Source of the DNA: Sialis fuliginosa
Lineage: Eukaryota; Arthropoda; Insecta; Megaloptera; Sialidae
Direction of reading: 5' to 3'
Assembly (NCBI GenBank): GCA_961205875.1
Contig: OY540813.1
Span: 12,619,001 to 12,683,000 of the forward strand
Length of the DNA: 64,000 bases
The stretch's first letter is position 1. Each line of letters begins with the position of its first letter. The notes beneath the pieces are model-generated. The model was given only the letters and a program-made list of their open reading frames with translations. It was not told where the DNA came from and did not search any database. Shown here in pieces: positions 10,345 through 23,105 of the stretch. The position numbers were made by a program, and so were the translations under genes.

Positions 10345-12669
10345 GATACAATTTTCAATTTGAAAACTACACCTTTACGTTACACTTAAAATAAAACGAA
10401 TGAAAATACATGTTTTTGTTATGATAAATAAAGACAAAGCTACGAGTATATAAGGTTTTAATGAGAGTATTAAACTGCAAATTGTTTTTTTTTATATAAA
10501 TATAAAGTTATTTACATATCGTAATATCTCATTAAAAAAACACACATGTATAAATGTACAAATATGCAATAAACAGGAAGCATTATTTGATTACAAATAT
10601 TGAACTAAAGAAATAAATTATTTGATGCATAAATTCCAATTTCGATATCTCTGTAAAAATAATTCGGTTTATGATGTGTATAAAGGTATTAACTTTAAAA
10701 CGCTTTAGAAAATACAATATGCTCGCTCGCGTTACACTTTCACATATAAATATATATTTTATGTATGTACACACTTAATTCAATAAATATTTCATGAAAA
10801 CATTGCAACGTTTGTTCAACTCATTTCAACCATTACTACAAATAATATACTAAATATTATTACCCGTCACATTTCATTACATATATGAAATATAATATGA
10901 TTTGTTTATATGAATTCATTTAAATGTATAGAATTATTTAATTAATATAAAATAAAAGTTGCATTGTAGGAATTTTCAATTTCCTCTAAAATCAAATATT
11001 ATTGTGCATCATTACCCTATTTATATATAATTTATATTATATACAATCACTACCAATCTAAAGATAGGTATGTAGATATAATAATTGTGTATTTTTTTCA
11101 TTTATAAAACTAATAAAATGACATATTTGTATATTATTATAATAAATTGCCCTGGTCGACACAAGACTTTTTTATACATGATACAGAAGAAATTACATAA
11201 GTTAACACTTTCTGAAATATAAACTACATTACATTAATTGTTGATTTTGTTAATATTTGAAATATATTTTAATTTAATTTTTTTGTTTAAAAAAATGTTT
11301 TGTCAGTGGCTTCTTATTTTATTATTATTTTAACACGTTTTAGATATTATTATTTCTATACATCTGTTTAATTGACAGTTGTAATAATAACTGCTTTTAT
11401 TTTCATAGATAACTAGATTATTCATATTATAAAAATTATTTTTAAATAAAAACTAAAATTATTATTTTTTTGTCAATTAATTCAATTTCATAAATTATAG
11501 AAAATAACGTTCTCTACAACATTTATTATAAACATTTTTCTGTTATTTACCATTTGAAATAAAATTTAAAAAAATGATTATTTCCTTACACAATTTTTTT
11601 TAAAACAAAAATTATAGATAATAATATTGTATCTAAAACATTTTTTTCTAATACGTACTGTTTAAAAAATAATTCGTTTCCGGTTTAGTGATGATTTTCA
11701 AAAATAGGAGGTGAACATCTACAGTATACAAGAACCTTAAGTTAAAAATTTTATGTTTGCAAGTCTCACCGTTTTAGCTGTAGAGCGTTCACAGACAAAC
11801 ACACAGACGTCATTAAGATAATGGTTGTACGTGATTCAGGAACCCTCAAAACGTGTAATTGCGTGAAAATCTCGAGTTCGATTTGTTTTATGATAACTAT
11901 ACTTTATTATACAGTACATTTCATGTTTATATAAAAAAGTATAAAGTACATGATTGCAATGTTTTTCTTATACAAAAATTGCTTCATATCAATTACACTT
12001 GCAATTAAGTATATAATATTTTTTGTATTTATGTACCTAGAGCTATGGAGCATACATAATTTAAAATGATTACTTTTATTCGATACAGTAATGATTAATC
12101 TTCAAATTAGAATTTTACTCACAAAAATGTTTCACAAGGTATTTCAGTAGTATTGTATTGAATTATGTTTCTAAAGATAACAATGATAAAACTGGTTCAG
12201 TATAAAGTACATTTTCGAGTATGTAGTTCTGTAATTACTCACTTAAAATTTCAACAAGACACATTTTGCACGCATATGTTTAATTTCCATATGGGAAGTG
12301 TGTTTATAAAACTATAAGCAACTGAATTTCAACAAAGAAAGTTAAACACGCATATATGCTAAATTATCATATTATATACAAAAGTTCTAAACAACATTTG
12401 ATTCTGCTTTAGTAATTAAGACTGTGTGTAAATATACAACAGTCTCGAAAAGGAAACGCGGTTTTATTTACAATGGCATAATGTCATGGAAAAAATGTCA
12501 TATCAAAGAATGCACTTTTCTTTTCTTATGTTCTGGATTTAGAAATTTATTTATTTTTTATGAGTTTACTTTGATTTTATTCCCACATTTATTGTTTTAT
12601 TAAAATTGCACTCTTATTATTTAAATTGGTGTTTATAATTTAGTATTTGTACAATCTTTAAAATTATAA
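10345..12669. other. Very AT-rich noncoding DNA with one repeat fragment
   Basis: Long runs of A/T with no exon-like segment. About 11690-11850 carries another copy of the GACAGACA-core dispersed repeat (ctgtagagcgttcacagaca). Otherwise I see nothing in it. Confidence 0.55.
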
Positions 12670-13008
12670 AGGTGTACCAGAATTCCGACCGGAACTCACG
12701 ATGTAGATTTAAAGTGAATATTTTAACGTTTCTATTATTATATTATTATTATTTTTATATTATATTATTATTGACACTATAAATGTAATTACATTTTATC
12801 GCATAGAACGTATGCTATACAAATAGTTTTACGAAGCTGTGAAATTGCAGAATATGTAGAAAACACACTTTTTATAATTTAATGTATTTTCTTAATATAA
12901 TAATATATATAATATAATAATAATATACCATATAATCGATGTATTTATATTTAAAATATAATAGCAATGACGTTAGACGTAAATTCCGACCGGAATTCCG
13001 GTACACCT
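12670..13008. mobile_element. MITE with AGGTGTACC ends
   Basis: The left end AGGTGTACCAGAATTCCG is mirrored at the right end by CGGAATTCCGGTACACCT. Total 339 bp. The inside is almost pure A/T with (ATT)n tracts at about 12735-12775 and 12895-12930. No clear target duplication, so the superfamily is unassigned. Confidence 0.7.
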
Positions 13009-13318
13009 CTAAGTAAAATATCTATAAAATAATATCATATAATTGCATAATATCTTGCTCGAGTAAATCAATATGATAAATCGATATTTTATTATTTTCG
13101 TGTTATGATTTTTGAAATAGAAAAGCAAAACTAGTTTTATAAAATATGTACTTATTGAATTTTTATCTTTGAAAAATAGTTCACGCCCGATAAAAAATGC
13201 ACCCACGCTCAGTCACGCACGACTGTTTTTGACTCACGATCAAAGCTATATTCATATATGTATGTAATTTATGTCATAGCAAATTAATACTTGTGTTAAT
13301 AAAAAAAATTTTAAGAGG
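13009..13318. other. AT-rich noncoding
   Basis: No feature recognised between the two inverted-repeat elements. A 65-codon minus-strand open frame is low complexity and judged random. Confidence 0.5.
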
Positions 13319-13531
13319 AAAATAAAACCGACTTAAGAAAATCTGTAAAAGCACTGAAAAGTACCTATATATGTAATAACTAATTTTAGTCGTTTTTGAA
13401 GTCGGTTATTTTTTAATTTTATTTTTTTAAAGTTTTTTATTGGCTTGGCACCAACTTCAAAAACGGTTAAATTTGATTATTATGTACTTTTCAGTGTTAT
13501 TAGGGTTTTTTTCGATCGGTTTTATTTTTTT
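13319..13531. repeat. Foldback element with AAATAAAACCGA ends
   Basis: The left arm AAATAAAACCGACTTAAG, CACTGAAAAGTACC, GTTTTTGAAGTCGGTT is mirrored by the right arm CAACTTCAAAAACGG, GTACTTTTCAGTG, TCGGTTTTATTT. Arms are about 95 bp. The sequence just to the right (13680-13740: gaacctcctccttttttgag) resembles a motif I know from lepidopteran repeats, from memory only. Confidence 0.65.
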
Positions 13532-14186
13532 TCTTTAAAATTTTTCATTTTTCCCTTTTGAGTAAAGTCCATGGTTAGATTCTGATAAAATTTATATGAT
13601 TTCACCTCAGGAGTGTTCGTCGAAATCAGTGCATGTTTGTCGGAGTTACGCCCGAACATACATAAAAAATATGCACAGGTGAATTGAGAACCTCCTCCTT
13701 TTTTGAGGTCTTTTAGAAATATAATACTTTTTAAATATCTCGTTTTGCCCCTAGAAATCTCTGTAGCGTACAATTTAAGAAGCATTAGGGCAATGCACAC
13801 TCGATTTGTATTGTGTTATGATTTATATTATTATAACTACGTGCAAATTTTCTTATTATAACATAAACGTGGAAAAGTGGAAATACCTTCTCAACACTGT
13901 ACGTGCATTTCAACGAATCATCAACGATGTTGCACGCTAGTTTTGTGTCCAATATTTATTATTAAACAATTATCTACACATTCCATTAATCTTACTGAAA
14001 CGTTGAATTTCGTTAATCGTTTGTGATTTACCACGTTCACACAAGATTTGGTATAACCATTCTAGCGTAACCATTCAGTATTTGATACGCATCAAATGTA
14101 TTATTTATTGAAGCTGTAACTGACATCTGTCTGTCTGTTTTTAACTTACAAATTTACTTGGGAATTTAATCAACCAATAGAGATAT

Positions 14187-14468
14187 CCCAGGAAAATAAG
14201 AATTTTTCTACGAAAAACATCCAAGTGAATTTTTCTCACCGGGATTATCTTTATTTAGGCATAAGAAATACATTTCCGTAAAACCAATAGTTTACGAGAT
14301 ATTTGGAAAAAAACGATTTTCGCGACCTTTGTAACCTTGAATAACTTTTTGCGCACACGATTTCACAATGGACGTTATTTCTTATGCCTAAATAAAGATA
14401 ATTCCGTTAAGAAAACTCCACTTGGATTTGATTCGCACAATGACCGTTTTTTGCCTTATTTCCCTGGG
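14187..14468. mobile_element. Foldback MITE, ~95-bp arms
   Basis: The arms start CCCAGGAAAATAAG at the left and end CTTATTTCCCTGGG at the right. The innermost arm is TATCTTTATTTAGGCATAAG against CTTATGCCTAAATAAAGATA, exact over 20 bp. Non-coding, and able to fold into one long hairpin if transcribed. Confidence 0.78.
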
Positions 14469-15018
14469 TTAAGAAAGAGTTATTAAGGAACCAAGGAAGT
14501 TCAAATTCTAGTTCATTTATTATTTTTAATGCAGGTTACAGGCACATTCATATTTTGTTTTTGTAACTTCTTCTAGTTAAACACATTCATCGAACAATTA
14601 ATTAATAAGATGACGACACGAAATACGACATTTGTAGTTTGTAGTAATAACAATTGAAATGCGGTTTATTATGTAAGGTTAAAGTTTAATTGTTGATTTC
14701 CTGCATTTAAACTTAAGCGATGTTTAAAACTGGTATGATAAAATCATTATCTTAAATCTAGAATCTAGAAGGTTAATAAAACTTATCTTCACATTCATGG
14801 GTCGTTTAAAATATGACGGTTATTTTATTGGAAGCAATAGTAAGTACCATATGATTAATTTCTCACACTATTTCTTTCCTATTTATAGACATCAATATCG
14901 TAAAGATTATGAATTAATTATTTTGTATAAATATTTGATTACAGAGTATCTATAATAAAGGGCAAAATAAAATAGATAGCTCATATAGTTTCATTTATAC
15001 AAAAGTGACCACTATAAA
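14469..15018. other. AT-rich noncoding, no feature recognised
   Basis: Nothing exon-like or repeat-bounded was seen. Confidence 0.5.
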
Positions 15019-15020
15019 TA

Positions 15021-15437
15021 AGGTACTGGATATAACCCCAGTAATGGCTATTTTTAAATTAAATGTAAATTAGAAATATTTGTTGATATTTGATTACTGC
15101 CATTTCTGAATATTAATCTATATACATTTAACTGTTACAGCGTGATTTGATGACAATCGGCCAATAGGTGTCAAAATGGTGGACATTTAAACTAATTATT
15201 AGTATAATTTATTTATTAATTACTATATATTATCATAGTAACTGCTTTACATTGTTTCAAATTTGACGATTCTTTCTTTTATATCTTTTGTGTCGGAGTA
15301 CTTATGATTAAATAAAGAGTTGCTTGTTTTATTAGTAACATGAGTTCGCGAGAATTACAAAAAAGAAGCCCGTCAATCACAAAAACAGTAAACCTTGCTC
15401 TTATAGCTTACAGCAGCCATAACTGGTGCCAGTACCT
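15021..15437 (+). mobile_element. TA-flanked MITE family T, copy 1
   Basis: The ends are AGGTACTGG and CCAGTACCT with TA on both sides (15019-15020, 15438-15439), so a TA duplication and a Tc1/mariner-type origin are plausible. Inside are 'gcgtgatttgatgacaatcg' and 'ctttacattgtttcaaa' blocks shared with copies at 22259 (truncated), 41136 and 43109. The TTAA at 15187-15190 is intact here but is the insertion point of another element in the 43109 copy. Confidence 0.8.
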
Positions 15438-15439
15438 TA

Positions 15440-16290
15440 TGTACTTTTACGTTAATTGTTGCGGCAGAGTTGTTACTGTACTCCTATAGTCATTTAATTA
15501 TTTTATTATTTCCTGTTTCTTAATAACTTTGAATCATAAAATAGTAGTTAAATGGGTTTTTGTAATATACTTTTTCTATCACAAAGATATTATATTATTA
15601 AACGTAATTTGAAAAAAAAATCAAAAATTCTATTGATATTAAAAAAATGTATCCATTATACGAATAGAAAGATCGAGATACAAAAGTAAAAAAAATAAAT
15701 GTAGGCACCTACACAGATAACTTACAATTAGTAATAAATAATGAAAATATTAATAAAATTCAAAAGTGAAAAACATAATGTATGTTTTCAATTGTCTGTA
15801 AAACAATTTCAAGAATTTAATATCGAATAATATGGAGTAGGTAATGGAATTAACTACCTTACAATTAAATATCCATTACAAATACGGATTGGTTGATGGG
15901 TTCTGACCCATGACCCTTGCTATGTTAACCGCTTCTAACGTTCAATCATACAATTCATTACTTTGTTTTCTATGATTAGATGTTACAAGCGCATGATTAC
16001 AATGTTGGCGGAACTAGGAAAAATGATTTTTATTATGATCTTATATGATTGTAATTTATGATCGAATGGAAAGATAATGTGGTTACTCGTATACGTGCTA
16101 GGAAGGTGTATCACAGATATGACGTACGTAACCAGCGATTCTCAATATTTTATTATTATTTCTTCGATGTAAAATATCGATACCTAATTTTTAATATTTA
16201 ATTTATAAATACGCAGTGCATGAAAAAATATACGATACGAACAATCAATTTTATGGACGCTCTTCATGACAGCATTTTCGAAGTATAGAG
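15440..16290. other. AT-rich noncoding, no feature recognised
   Basis: No exon or repeat boundary recognised. Confidence 0.5.
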
Positions 16291-16867
16291 GAAGGTCGGG
16301 TAGTCCCGGACGGCAGGGGTTAGGTACCGCGGATATTTAAATTTCTATGAAACCAACCATGTTGCGTAGGTAAAACTTTATTTTAAATGTTCGCCCTCTA
16401 GAGTAAATACAAATCCAACCCAGTTGCACCGTGGGTATCGAGTGAGTTACACGCTTTCAAAGAAAAATATTCAAATTCTTTCCGAAGAAGATCGAGGAAA
16501 AGAAAATCGTGGAGAAACTTTTGAAGAAGACTGGATTCAGTGCTATGAATGCAAAAACTGGGCCCATGAAGATTGTGTTTATATAGATTCTTCAGATATT
16601 CATTATTATTGTGATGTTTGTAAGGCCAAGAAATGATTGGACCACCATTGATTACTATGTCCGGGGCTACCCCCTATCTTTTGTGTTACCAAAAAATAAA
16701 AAATTAAGGTCAATATATTTCGTTAAAAAAAATTTGTTTTGATTACTAATTTTTAATTAATAGGATTGAAAAAGTTCCTAATTTGATTTTAAGATTAAAA
16801 TAAAGAAAATTTGTTTATTGTATTTTTATTTACAATTCATTTAAGTATCCGGGGCTACCCGACCTTC
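16291..16867 (+). mobile_element. pogo/Tigger-like deletion derivative
   Basis: The inverted ends are GAAGGTCGGGTAGTCCCGGA (16291-16310) and its near-complement TCCGGGGCTACCCGACCTTC (16848-16867). A second subterminal CCGGGGCTACCCC is at 16661-16673. TA follows the right end. Between them only the C-terminal piece of a transposase-type protein remains (see 16427-16636); the DNA-binding and catalytic parts are gone. From established knowledge, pogo/Tigger-type (DDE_1) transposases of invertebrates often end in a PHD-like zinc finger, which fits. About 577 bp in all. Confidence 0.75.
16427..16636 (+). pseudogene. Transposase C-terminal fragment with partial PHD-type finger
   Basis: Open frame of about 70 codons ending at TGA 16634-16636, with no ATG at its start. 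The recognisable part is WIQCYECKNWAHEDC followed by YYCDVC, i.e. Cys-x2-Cys, His-x2-Cys and Cys-x2-Cys zinc ligands in PHD order. The first Cys pair of a full C4HC3 finger is missing. The charged stretch SEEDRGKENRGETFEED precedes it. The fragment lies wholly inside inverted repeats, so I read it as the tail of an internally deleted transposase, not a host gene. It could only be expressed if spliced to an outside exon. Confidence 0.7.
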
Positions 16868-19125
16868 TACTACGCGATAAACAAATCCCAAATCTGTACT
16901 TTATAATCAATCTTACGGTTATATATACCTACAATTAACTTTCAGATGATGTATACAAAAACAATTGTTTATTATTATTTTTAAATACTTTTAAACAATA
17001 GCTAAAAGCGATACATCCAATACGAAAGTTTGAAACATTATTATTTTGAATTTCTTTTTGCTTTTATTATTTAATTGAAGTGCAAGTTCTGCCAGCGTTT
17101 AAAGTAGGCTGTACTAGCCACGATTTGAATAAAACTGAAAGAGAAATGTAGGTGAATAAATAAAGGGTCTCGAAGATATTTTTATATATATTATCGTTTA
17201 TATTTTTAATATCTTACTTTCTATTCATCAATAAAATATAATTGTACGTTTTTATCTGTGATTTTTATTCTTTTCTGTTATTTGAAGGGCCCCCTTTTGT
17301 GTGGCTCTCCCCCCATTGTTGGTTTTTAGATTTCTTGAACAGATTTATTTGCTGTGAAAAATTAAAACTCAACATTATTTATCAACATTTCATAAACAAA
17401 AAAAAATGTTTTGTTGTTTCTCGTCAAAAGAAGTTTATAAATATTTATTTTTTATCTGACCTTAAAAAAGGTTCACATAATATTATTTCTGTGCATATAT
17501 TAACATTAGCATGCTTAAACTTTACGGTACTTTGTGCAGTAGATACAATATTATAATAGTTTCTTATCTTAAAATACTACTGTTAAAATCATATGGAATT
17601 TATTCGCATTGTTTAAAATATTTAACGAGTTTAATGCGTTATTGAAAAATTTAAATTAACCATTTTAAGATGAATTAGCTATTTTAGCAATAATAAAATC
17701 TGTTTTATTTAAGGTCTAGTTAGCATTTTAATAAACTTTATTTTCATATTATTATTTCAAGTTCATTGAACATTTTATATTCTTCATTAACATTGTTTTA
17801 TTATACATAAATACAGTAGTTCCATCTTTTATGTGGTTAATTTGTTCCATAAAAACAGCGCGCGTAAAAAGAACCGCGTAAAGGGAGCTAGATTTTTAAT
17901 CGTTTTGTATGTAATTCTTATTTATTATTTCAATCGTTCAAATCTCTAGTTTTCATTGTTTCTGACATTTATTATACTTTAATTACTTTTTGGACCATAA
18001 AGTTCTGTTTTTATGAAATACAATTCGATGAAATTTAACGATTACATAAACAGAAGTAACTCAAATAGAAAATTAAAGTTTTTTGCATTTTTTCTACGAC
18101 CTTGTTATTGCCGGCTTTACATTCTAATTGGTAATAACACTTGACTATCATCAATAACTTCTTTTTGTGTAGGATAATGAACTTTTTCCGTGTGCTTGAT
18201 TCTTGTTTAAAATACATTTTACGTGTTACTGTTATGTTCAATATCACTTCTAATTTAGCGGTTTTTAGAACTTAAACATGAATTTAAAAACATTGTTATA
18301 TTTTATATCTATTGATCTTGAATCTTTTTGTTTTATTGATTGACGTATTAATCGATTATTTTCATTGTATTGTATTATATATTTTATCTGTATTCGATAA
18401 CTATTTTCGGATTGCTTTATTACTGTGCATTTGTTAAAAACATTCATTTTTGTTGAAATATTTCTAACTAATGAATAGACATTTCACTGTATTATCGTCC
18501 ATTTGTAACTGATCTAATTTTATGATACCGTACGCAATATTTTTTTTGTTGATTTTCAAAAATGTATTTTATGCGGTGGCAAAATCGAATGTATTATCGA
18601 TATTATGATAAGATAATTCATGTATATAGTTTAAATAACATGTTATTTTATGAAAAAATAATTATCAGTTTATCATTTTACTCCATGAGAAACTATATAA
18701 AAATCAAAACATTTGTAAATATTTTTTTAAAGCTAATTTACAACTTGTCTAAAACAAAGTTATTTGTTTTCGTATTATTGACTTTATTTGTTTATAAAAT
18801 AAATATTTTCAATGGGGAAGGGAAGTTACATTAATGTTTATTATTCGTGCATTATTTTTTTATACAATGAGTCATAGTATTTTAAACGCCCGTCAATACA
18901 ACCATAAGAAAAACAATTAATGTTTTGTTATCAAAATATGTGTGTTGTTTACACCACTGATACATTAATGAATGTCTGACAGAGATAGATGAACTATTAT
19001 ACACATACTTTATGAGTAAGAGTCATGTCTGGGGTAATTTACAATTAGAATCAGTGAAGTAGTATTTTATATGGTGATATTTGAATGAATAAAACAGTAA
19101 GTGCGTGTTGGGCATGCACATGATA
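16868..19125. other. AT-rich noncoding DNA
   Basis: Several 60-100 codon open frames (for example 17242-17556, 18562-18834) are Phe/Ile/Tyr/Lys-rich low-complexity translations of AT-rich DNA and show no domain. A small CG-containing patch near 17855-17890 (cagcgcgcgtaaaaagaacc) is unexplained. No gene is called. Confidence 0.55.
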
Positions 19126-19484
19126 GGGTTCCGTAGTCATTCTCACTATGATGTATAAAAAAGAGTTATTCCAAAATGTTTCATAAACTATATGTTCCTA
19201 CTTTATAATTTTCATAGAAAGTACTAATTAAAAACTACATTCTGGAATTTTCGCATTTTTTTTTCTGAGAACCACTTTGAACGCAAATATATCGTGATTG
19301 AAGGGTTAAAATCAAAAGGTCATTTGACATTTTTTGTTACATTTTAGGAGACTTATCTAAAGATACTTCACTTTTCTTTTCTGTTTTTGGGTTAACAATC
19401 TACGTCTGTACACCAAATTTCATCTTAATCGGTGTAATATTTATATAGACGGACGGACGGATGGACAGAGATTTCTACGGAACC
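19126..19484. repeat. Repeat unit bounded by GGGTTCCGTAG / CTACGGAACCC
   Basis: The inverted ends GGGTTCCGTAG (19126-19136) and CTACGGAACCC (about 19475-19485) enclose about 360 bp, with a (GGAC)n tract at 19449-19465 near the right end and TA at each side. Units with these ends are widespread in insect genomes as far as I recall. No coding capacity. Confidence 0.65.
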
Positions 19485-19489
19485 CTAAT

Positions 19490-20518
19490 AAATGACAATA
19501 GCTCATTTTTACACGCGTAAAGATTTGAACTTTTTAAATAGTTAAATGCCATCGATTTTGATACTTAAGTTTGACTTTGATTTTTTCGGAACGTTAGCAT
19601 TTAAATATAATTAAAAAAATACATTATAATTATGTTAAAGATTTATTGATGATGTCAAGTAGGTACTTTATCTATTCAATCTTTACAGAAGGTATAAGAA
19701 CTATTAAGCAAATAAAATTTCTTTCTTATTCTTTAACCTATAAAGTTATTTGAACAATTTTCTCTAATTACACACGCTATTGGTGATCATAAAAAACATT
19801 GTAAATAAATTACACATGAAAACATTTTATAAACTTCATTAACTAGTGTCTTACTGTCAGTTTAATGTCATAATAAATAATTTGATGTTTTTAATTAACT
19901 GATGTAAACACAAACCAAAAAAAATAATAAAATTAGTGTTTTTAATTAATAAAACTGGGTTATTTACACGATTTATGGAAAGAAAGTGTAGGAAAAATGT
20001 ATTGAGGTTTTTTAATAAATTGCTTGACCATTTTTCGATAATTTCCATATTTTATATATTTATTATTAATTAACATTTTCAGCGAGTTGTATCATTTCTA
20101 CTAACTGACACACATTCTTTATTTGTTCTTTTACACTTATTAAAAGTTTTCATTAACACAATGTTAGAGTAGGTCACTCATGTTAATTTTACGTAAAAAT
20201 GAAATCTGAATGAGTCAATTTGTTCTTGAATAATTTTACAGTAGTACGTTTGCTTTTAAATTTGTGTGGTCCAATCTTATATACGAGATGATGCAGAAAA
20301 AGCTTAATACCACTAGTAAAATAAAATAAGTGGGTAAATAGAAGTAGAAATAAATAAACATATTTAAAAGAAGAGTTAAAATAAAAGTAGAGTGAACAAT
20401 TACATAGCTACACAAAAAAAGTGCGGAGGAAAAAAAATAAAGGCGGAAATAAGAAAATATAAATAATATAAGTCCTAAAATAAAAACAAAAGTGGCCGAT
20501 TTATCAAGGAAAAGAATA
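19490..20518. other. AT-rich noncoding, no feature recognised
   Basis: No exon-like block or repeat boundary recognised. Confidence 0.5.
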
Positions 20519-20526
20519 CTTGATAT

Positions 20527-20701
20527 CAGTGGCGTACTCAGGGAAAAAATCGGTGGGGGGGGGTAAATTTTTTTTTGTACCTAGTTATACATTGTAATTT
20601 TATTTTTTTATACATATATCACAATTGTTAAGTAAAATAATGTATATTGACATATTTGGGGAGGGGTTAACCCGTAAAACTCCCCCTTGGGTGCGCCACT
20701 G
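20527..20701. mobile_element. hAT-like MITE, perfect 8-bp duplication
   Basis: The ends are CAGTGGCG and CGCCACTG. It is flanked by CTTGATAT at 20519-20526 and CTTGATAT at 20702-20709, identical. Interior with a GGGGGGGGG tract near the left end and CCCCC near the right end. 175 bp, no coding capacity. Related ends to the 8994-9319 element, but with a different interior. Confidence 0.9.
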
Positions 20702-20709
20702 CTTGATAT

Positions 20710-21302
20710 ACCTAACTTATGTTTATTATATGATATTTTCTAAATAGTAACAGTCGTAAAACAATAAACAAATTTATTTATACCTTACCTTATATAGTTA
20801 ACCTAAAAACGAGATTTATAAAAATTAACTGTTTTGCTGACTTAGTTTTCCATGATACAACATGAACTCAAATACCTTAATTTGTTTAACAGTATATCTA
20901 TTGACAATATTTCAGAATAACTGTAACAAATAAAATAATAAGTAAATATTTATATAATTTACAGCTGATTGTTGTATTGAAACTGTATTATGAAATTTAT
21001 TTAACATTAACACGATTTTTAAAGACCTTGTATCTATTAGCTTTATATATTATGATTTCAATCTAGAATAGTGTCAAAAATATGAATATTTGTTAGTTTT
21101 AGAAATTATAAATGACTTTATAATTTAGTTTACGTTTCGACTCATGAAGCCCTGAAGAAAGCAGAATGTATTTCTAATAGAAACGATTAATGTTTTTCGT
21201 GTTGAGATAAAAATCAAAATGACTAATACTAAAAATGAATTATCATTAATAATGGGTGTGTGATAAAAAAAGTAAAACTTATTTGCTCTAATTGTAGGAG
21301 TC
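20710..21302. other. AT-rich noncoding, no feature recognised
   Basis: Nothing recognisable between two MITEs. Confidence 0.5.
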
Positions 21303-21305
21303 TAA

Positions 21306-21637
21306 TGTCCGGTATTATAAAGGAGCTAGCAAAATTTGCTAGCTAGCAATTACTTTCAAATGGGTTATTAATTCTGTACTAGTATCTATGGATTAGTTAT
21401 GGAATTTAGAGCAGTGACACTTCAACTAATTGTAACACAGTTGGCATCTTTCACCGTACAAAATAATTTTCATAATATCACCACTGTTTTAATACCGTTG
21501 CTATTTACCTACAACGCGTGCGCGAAACTTGTCAAAGTCTTCAACAAACTCCAAAAGAACTGTCATATAAGTTTGATATCTCATTTGTAAGTGCTTGCTA
21601 GCTAACAAATTTACTAGCTCCTTTATAATACCGGACG
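21306..21637 (+). mobile_element. PIF/Harbinger-like MITE, family P, copy 2
   Basis: 332 bp. The ends are TGTCCGGTATTATAAAGGAG and CTCCTTTATAATACCGGACG, with GCTAGCAAAATTTGCTAGC palindromic subterminal blocks. Flanked by TAA at 21303-21305 and 21638-21640. The interior is close to the copies at 39688 and 60871, including a 60-codon frame beginning MEFRAVTLQLIVTQLA that all three share. This frame follows from shared descent and has no known domain. Confidence 0.9.
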
Positions 21638-21669
21638 TAAAATATTAACGTTGCTCTAAGCTTATCATA

Positions 21670-22034
21670 TGTCCAAGATAAGCGTGAAATGCATGGGGAT
21701 TTCCTAAACGGTAAGAGATACAGATTCGGTTAAATTAGATGAGTTATTTGTATTGTCAAAGTAGATAGGGACTAAACTAAACTAAACTAAAAATGATATA
21801 AAAATTCTAAATACATCAATCAATTCTAATCAAAAAGTGCTTTTAGAAACCGCAAACAAAAAGTCTTTATCTACTTTGACAAAAAAGTTATAGCCATCCT
21901 AAATCACATACAATTATTAATATTTTCTGTTAGTAATACTCACCCCTTCCTTACAAATAATTCATCTCATTTAACCGAATCTGTATCTCTTACCGTTTAG
22001 GAAATCTCCATGCATATCATGCTTATCTTGGACA
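21670..22034. mobile_element. Foldback MITE, ~85-bp near-perfect arms
   Basis: The left arm from TGTCCAAGATAAGC (21670) through TTTCCTAAACGGTAAGAGAT is mirrored on the right by ATCTCTTACCGTTTAGGAAA ... GCTTATCTTGGACA (ends 22034). 365 bp. A second inner pair is AAAGTAGATA / TATCTACTTT. A (CTAAA)n tract is at 21773-21791. It starts only 32 bp after the preceding MITE. Confidence 0.82.
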
Positions 22035-22258
22035 CCTATACATGTATTTCATTGCAGTAGTAAATAGGCGATCAACTGTTTAAAATTCAAAATATAAAAA
22101 TAATCTTATCAACACATAAACAAACAATAGCACATATGTAAAGGTTTATATTTACATTTGTATTGTTATCGGTTATTGGTTTTTACCGCATTATTAATTA
22201 TGTGAATATTGCATATACCTTTTATTGAATCTTGAAATTGATCTTCCAATGATAGAAT

Positions 22259-22577
22259 AAGGTACTGTTGGACTCTTGTTTAATTAAATGAACTAAATAA
22301 TAACTATTTGGTGATATTTGATTTGAGCTTTAATTTAAATACATTTATTATTAAACTAATTATTAGTGTAATCTATTTATTAATTATTATATTCTCATAG
22401 CATCTGCTTTACATTGTTTCAAACTTTACGATTATTTATTTTATAACTTTTGAATCATATTCTAATCATTAGCAAGTGTCCATCACTGGGATTTAATAAA
22501 AATATACTTGTTTGAGAATTACAAAAAGAAGCTCATCAATTCCAAAAAACAGTATACCTTGCTCTTAATGCGGCCAT
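22259..22577 (+). mobile_element. TA-flanked MITE family T, copy 2 (truncated right end)
   Basis: Begins AAGGTACTG and shares 'aaactaattattagtgtaat', 'ctttacattgtttcaaa' and 'ccttgctctta' with the copy at 15021. The terminal CCAGTACCT is absent. Its TTAA at 22351-22354 is uninterrupted. Confidence 0.7.
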
Positions 22578-22579
22578 AT

Positions 22580-23105
22580 ATCTCAATTTTTATTTAATTT
22601 AAACGGAATTACATTATAATAGTTGGTTCTAAATCAAATGTTAATTGGAAACAAAACTATCTAGAAAATTAAACTAAATAAAACATGCAATGGCTGCTAT
22701 AATAATTAAGAAAAAATATACACCGAATAATGTAATATTATTTCATACACGTACACACATGCGTATCCTTAACCTGTATATTTATTACACAGAAGAAAAA
22801 AACAATCACCTACGCGATGAAATTACCTCAGACAGCTTTTGTCATTCACCTAGAACTAACTTATAAAAATGTACCGATTGGAATTACAGATATTATCATT
22901 ATAGGAGTGTACAAAATTGATATTTACCATTAATTGCATATTTTACTGTACAGTTTTGTAGACATATTTTCTTTGTCTTCTTCATAGCTGTTTTTTCTAC
23001 TGGGGATTTTACATAGAACCTTTGTCTTATATTAATTATAATGTTTTGTGTTAATTATAAGATGCATCGAATATAAAAAAACGAATTTTTGGAATTTTCT
23101 GCTTT
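22580..23105. other. AT-rich noncoding, no feature recognised
   Basis: No exon-like block or repeat boundary recognised. Confidence 0.5.

Noticed and set aside
17242..17556. 104-codon + frame
   Set aside because: AT-driven Phe/Leu/Ile-rich sequence with no domain, splice support or conservation clue.
21399..21590. Small frame MEFRAVTLQLIVTQLA, also at 39781 and 60880 (minus), as a conserved gene
   Set aside because: It lies inside three copies of the same MITE, has no domain, and is absent from the diverged copy at 1238. Shared descent of the element explains the similarity.
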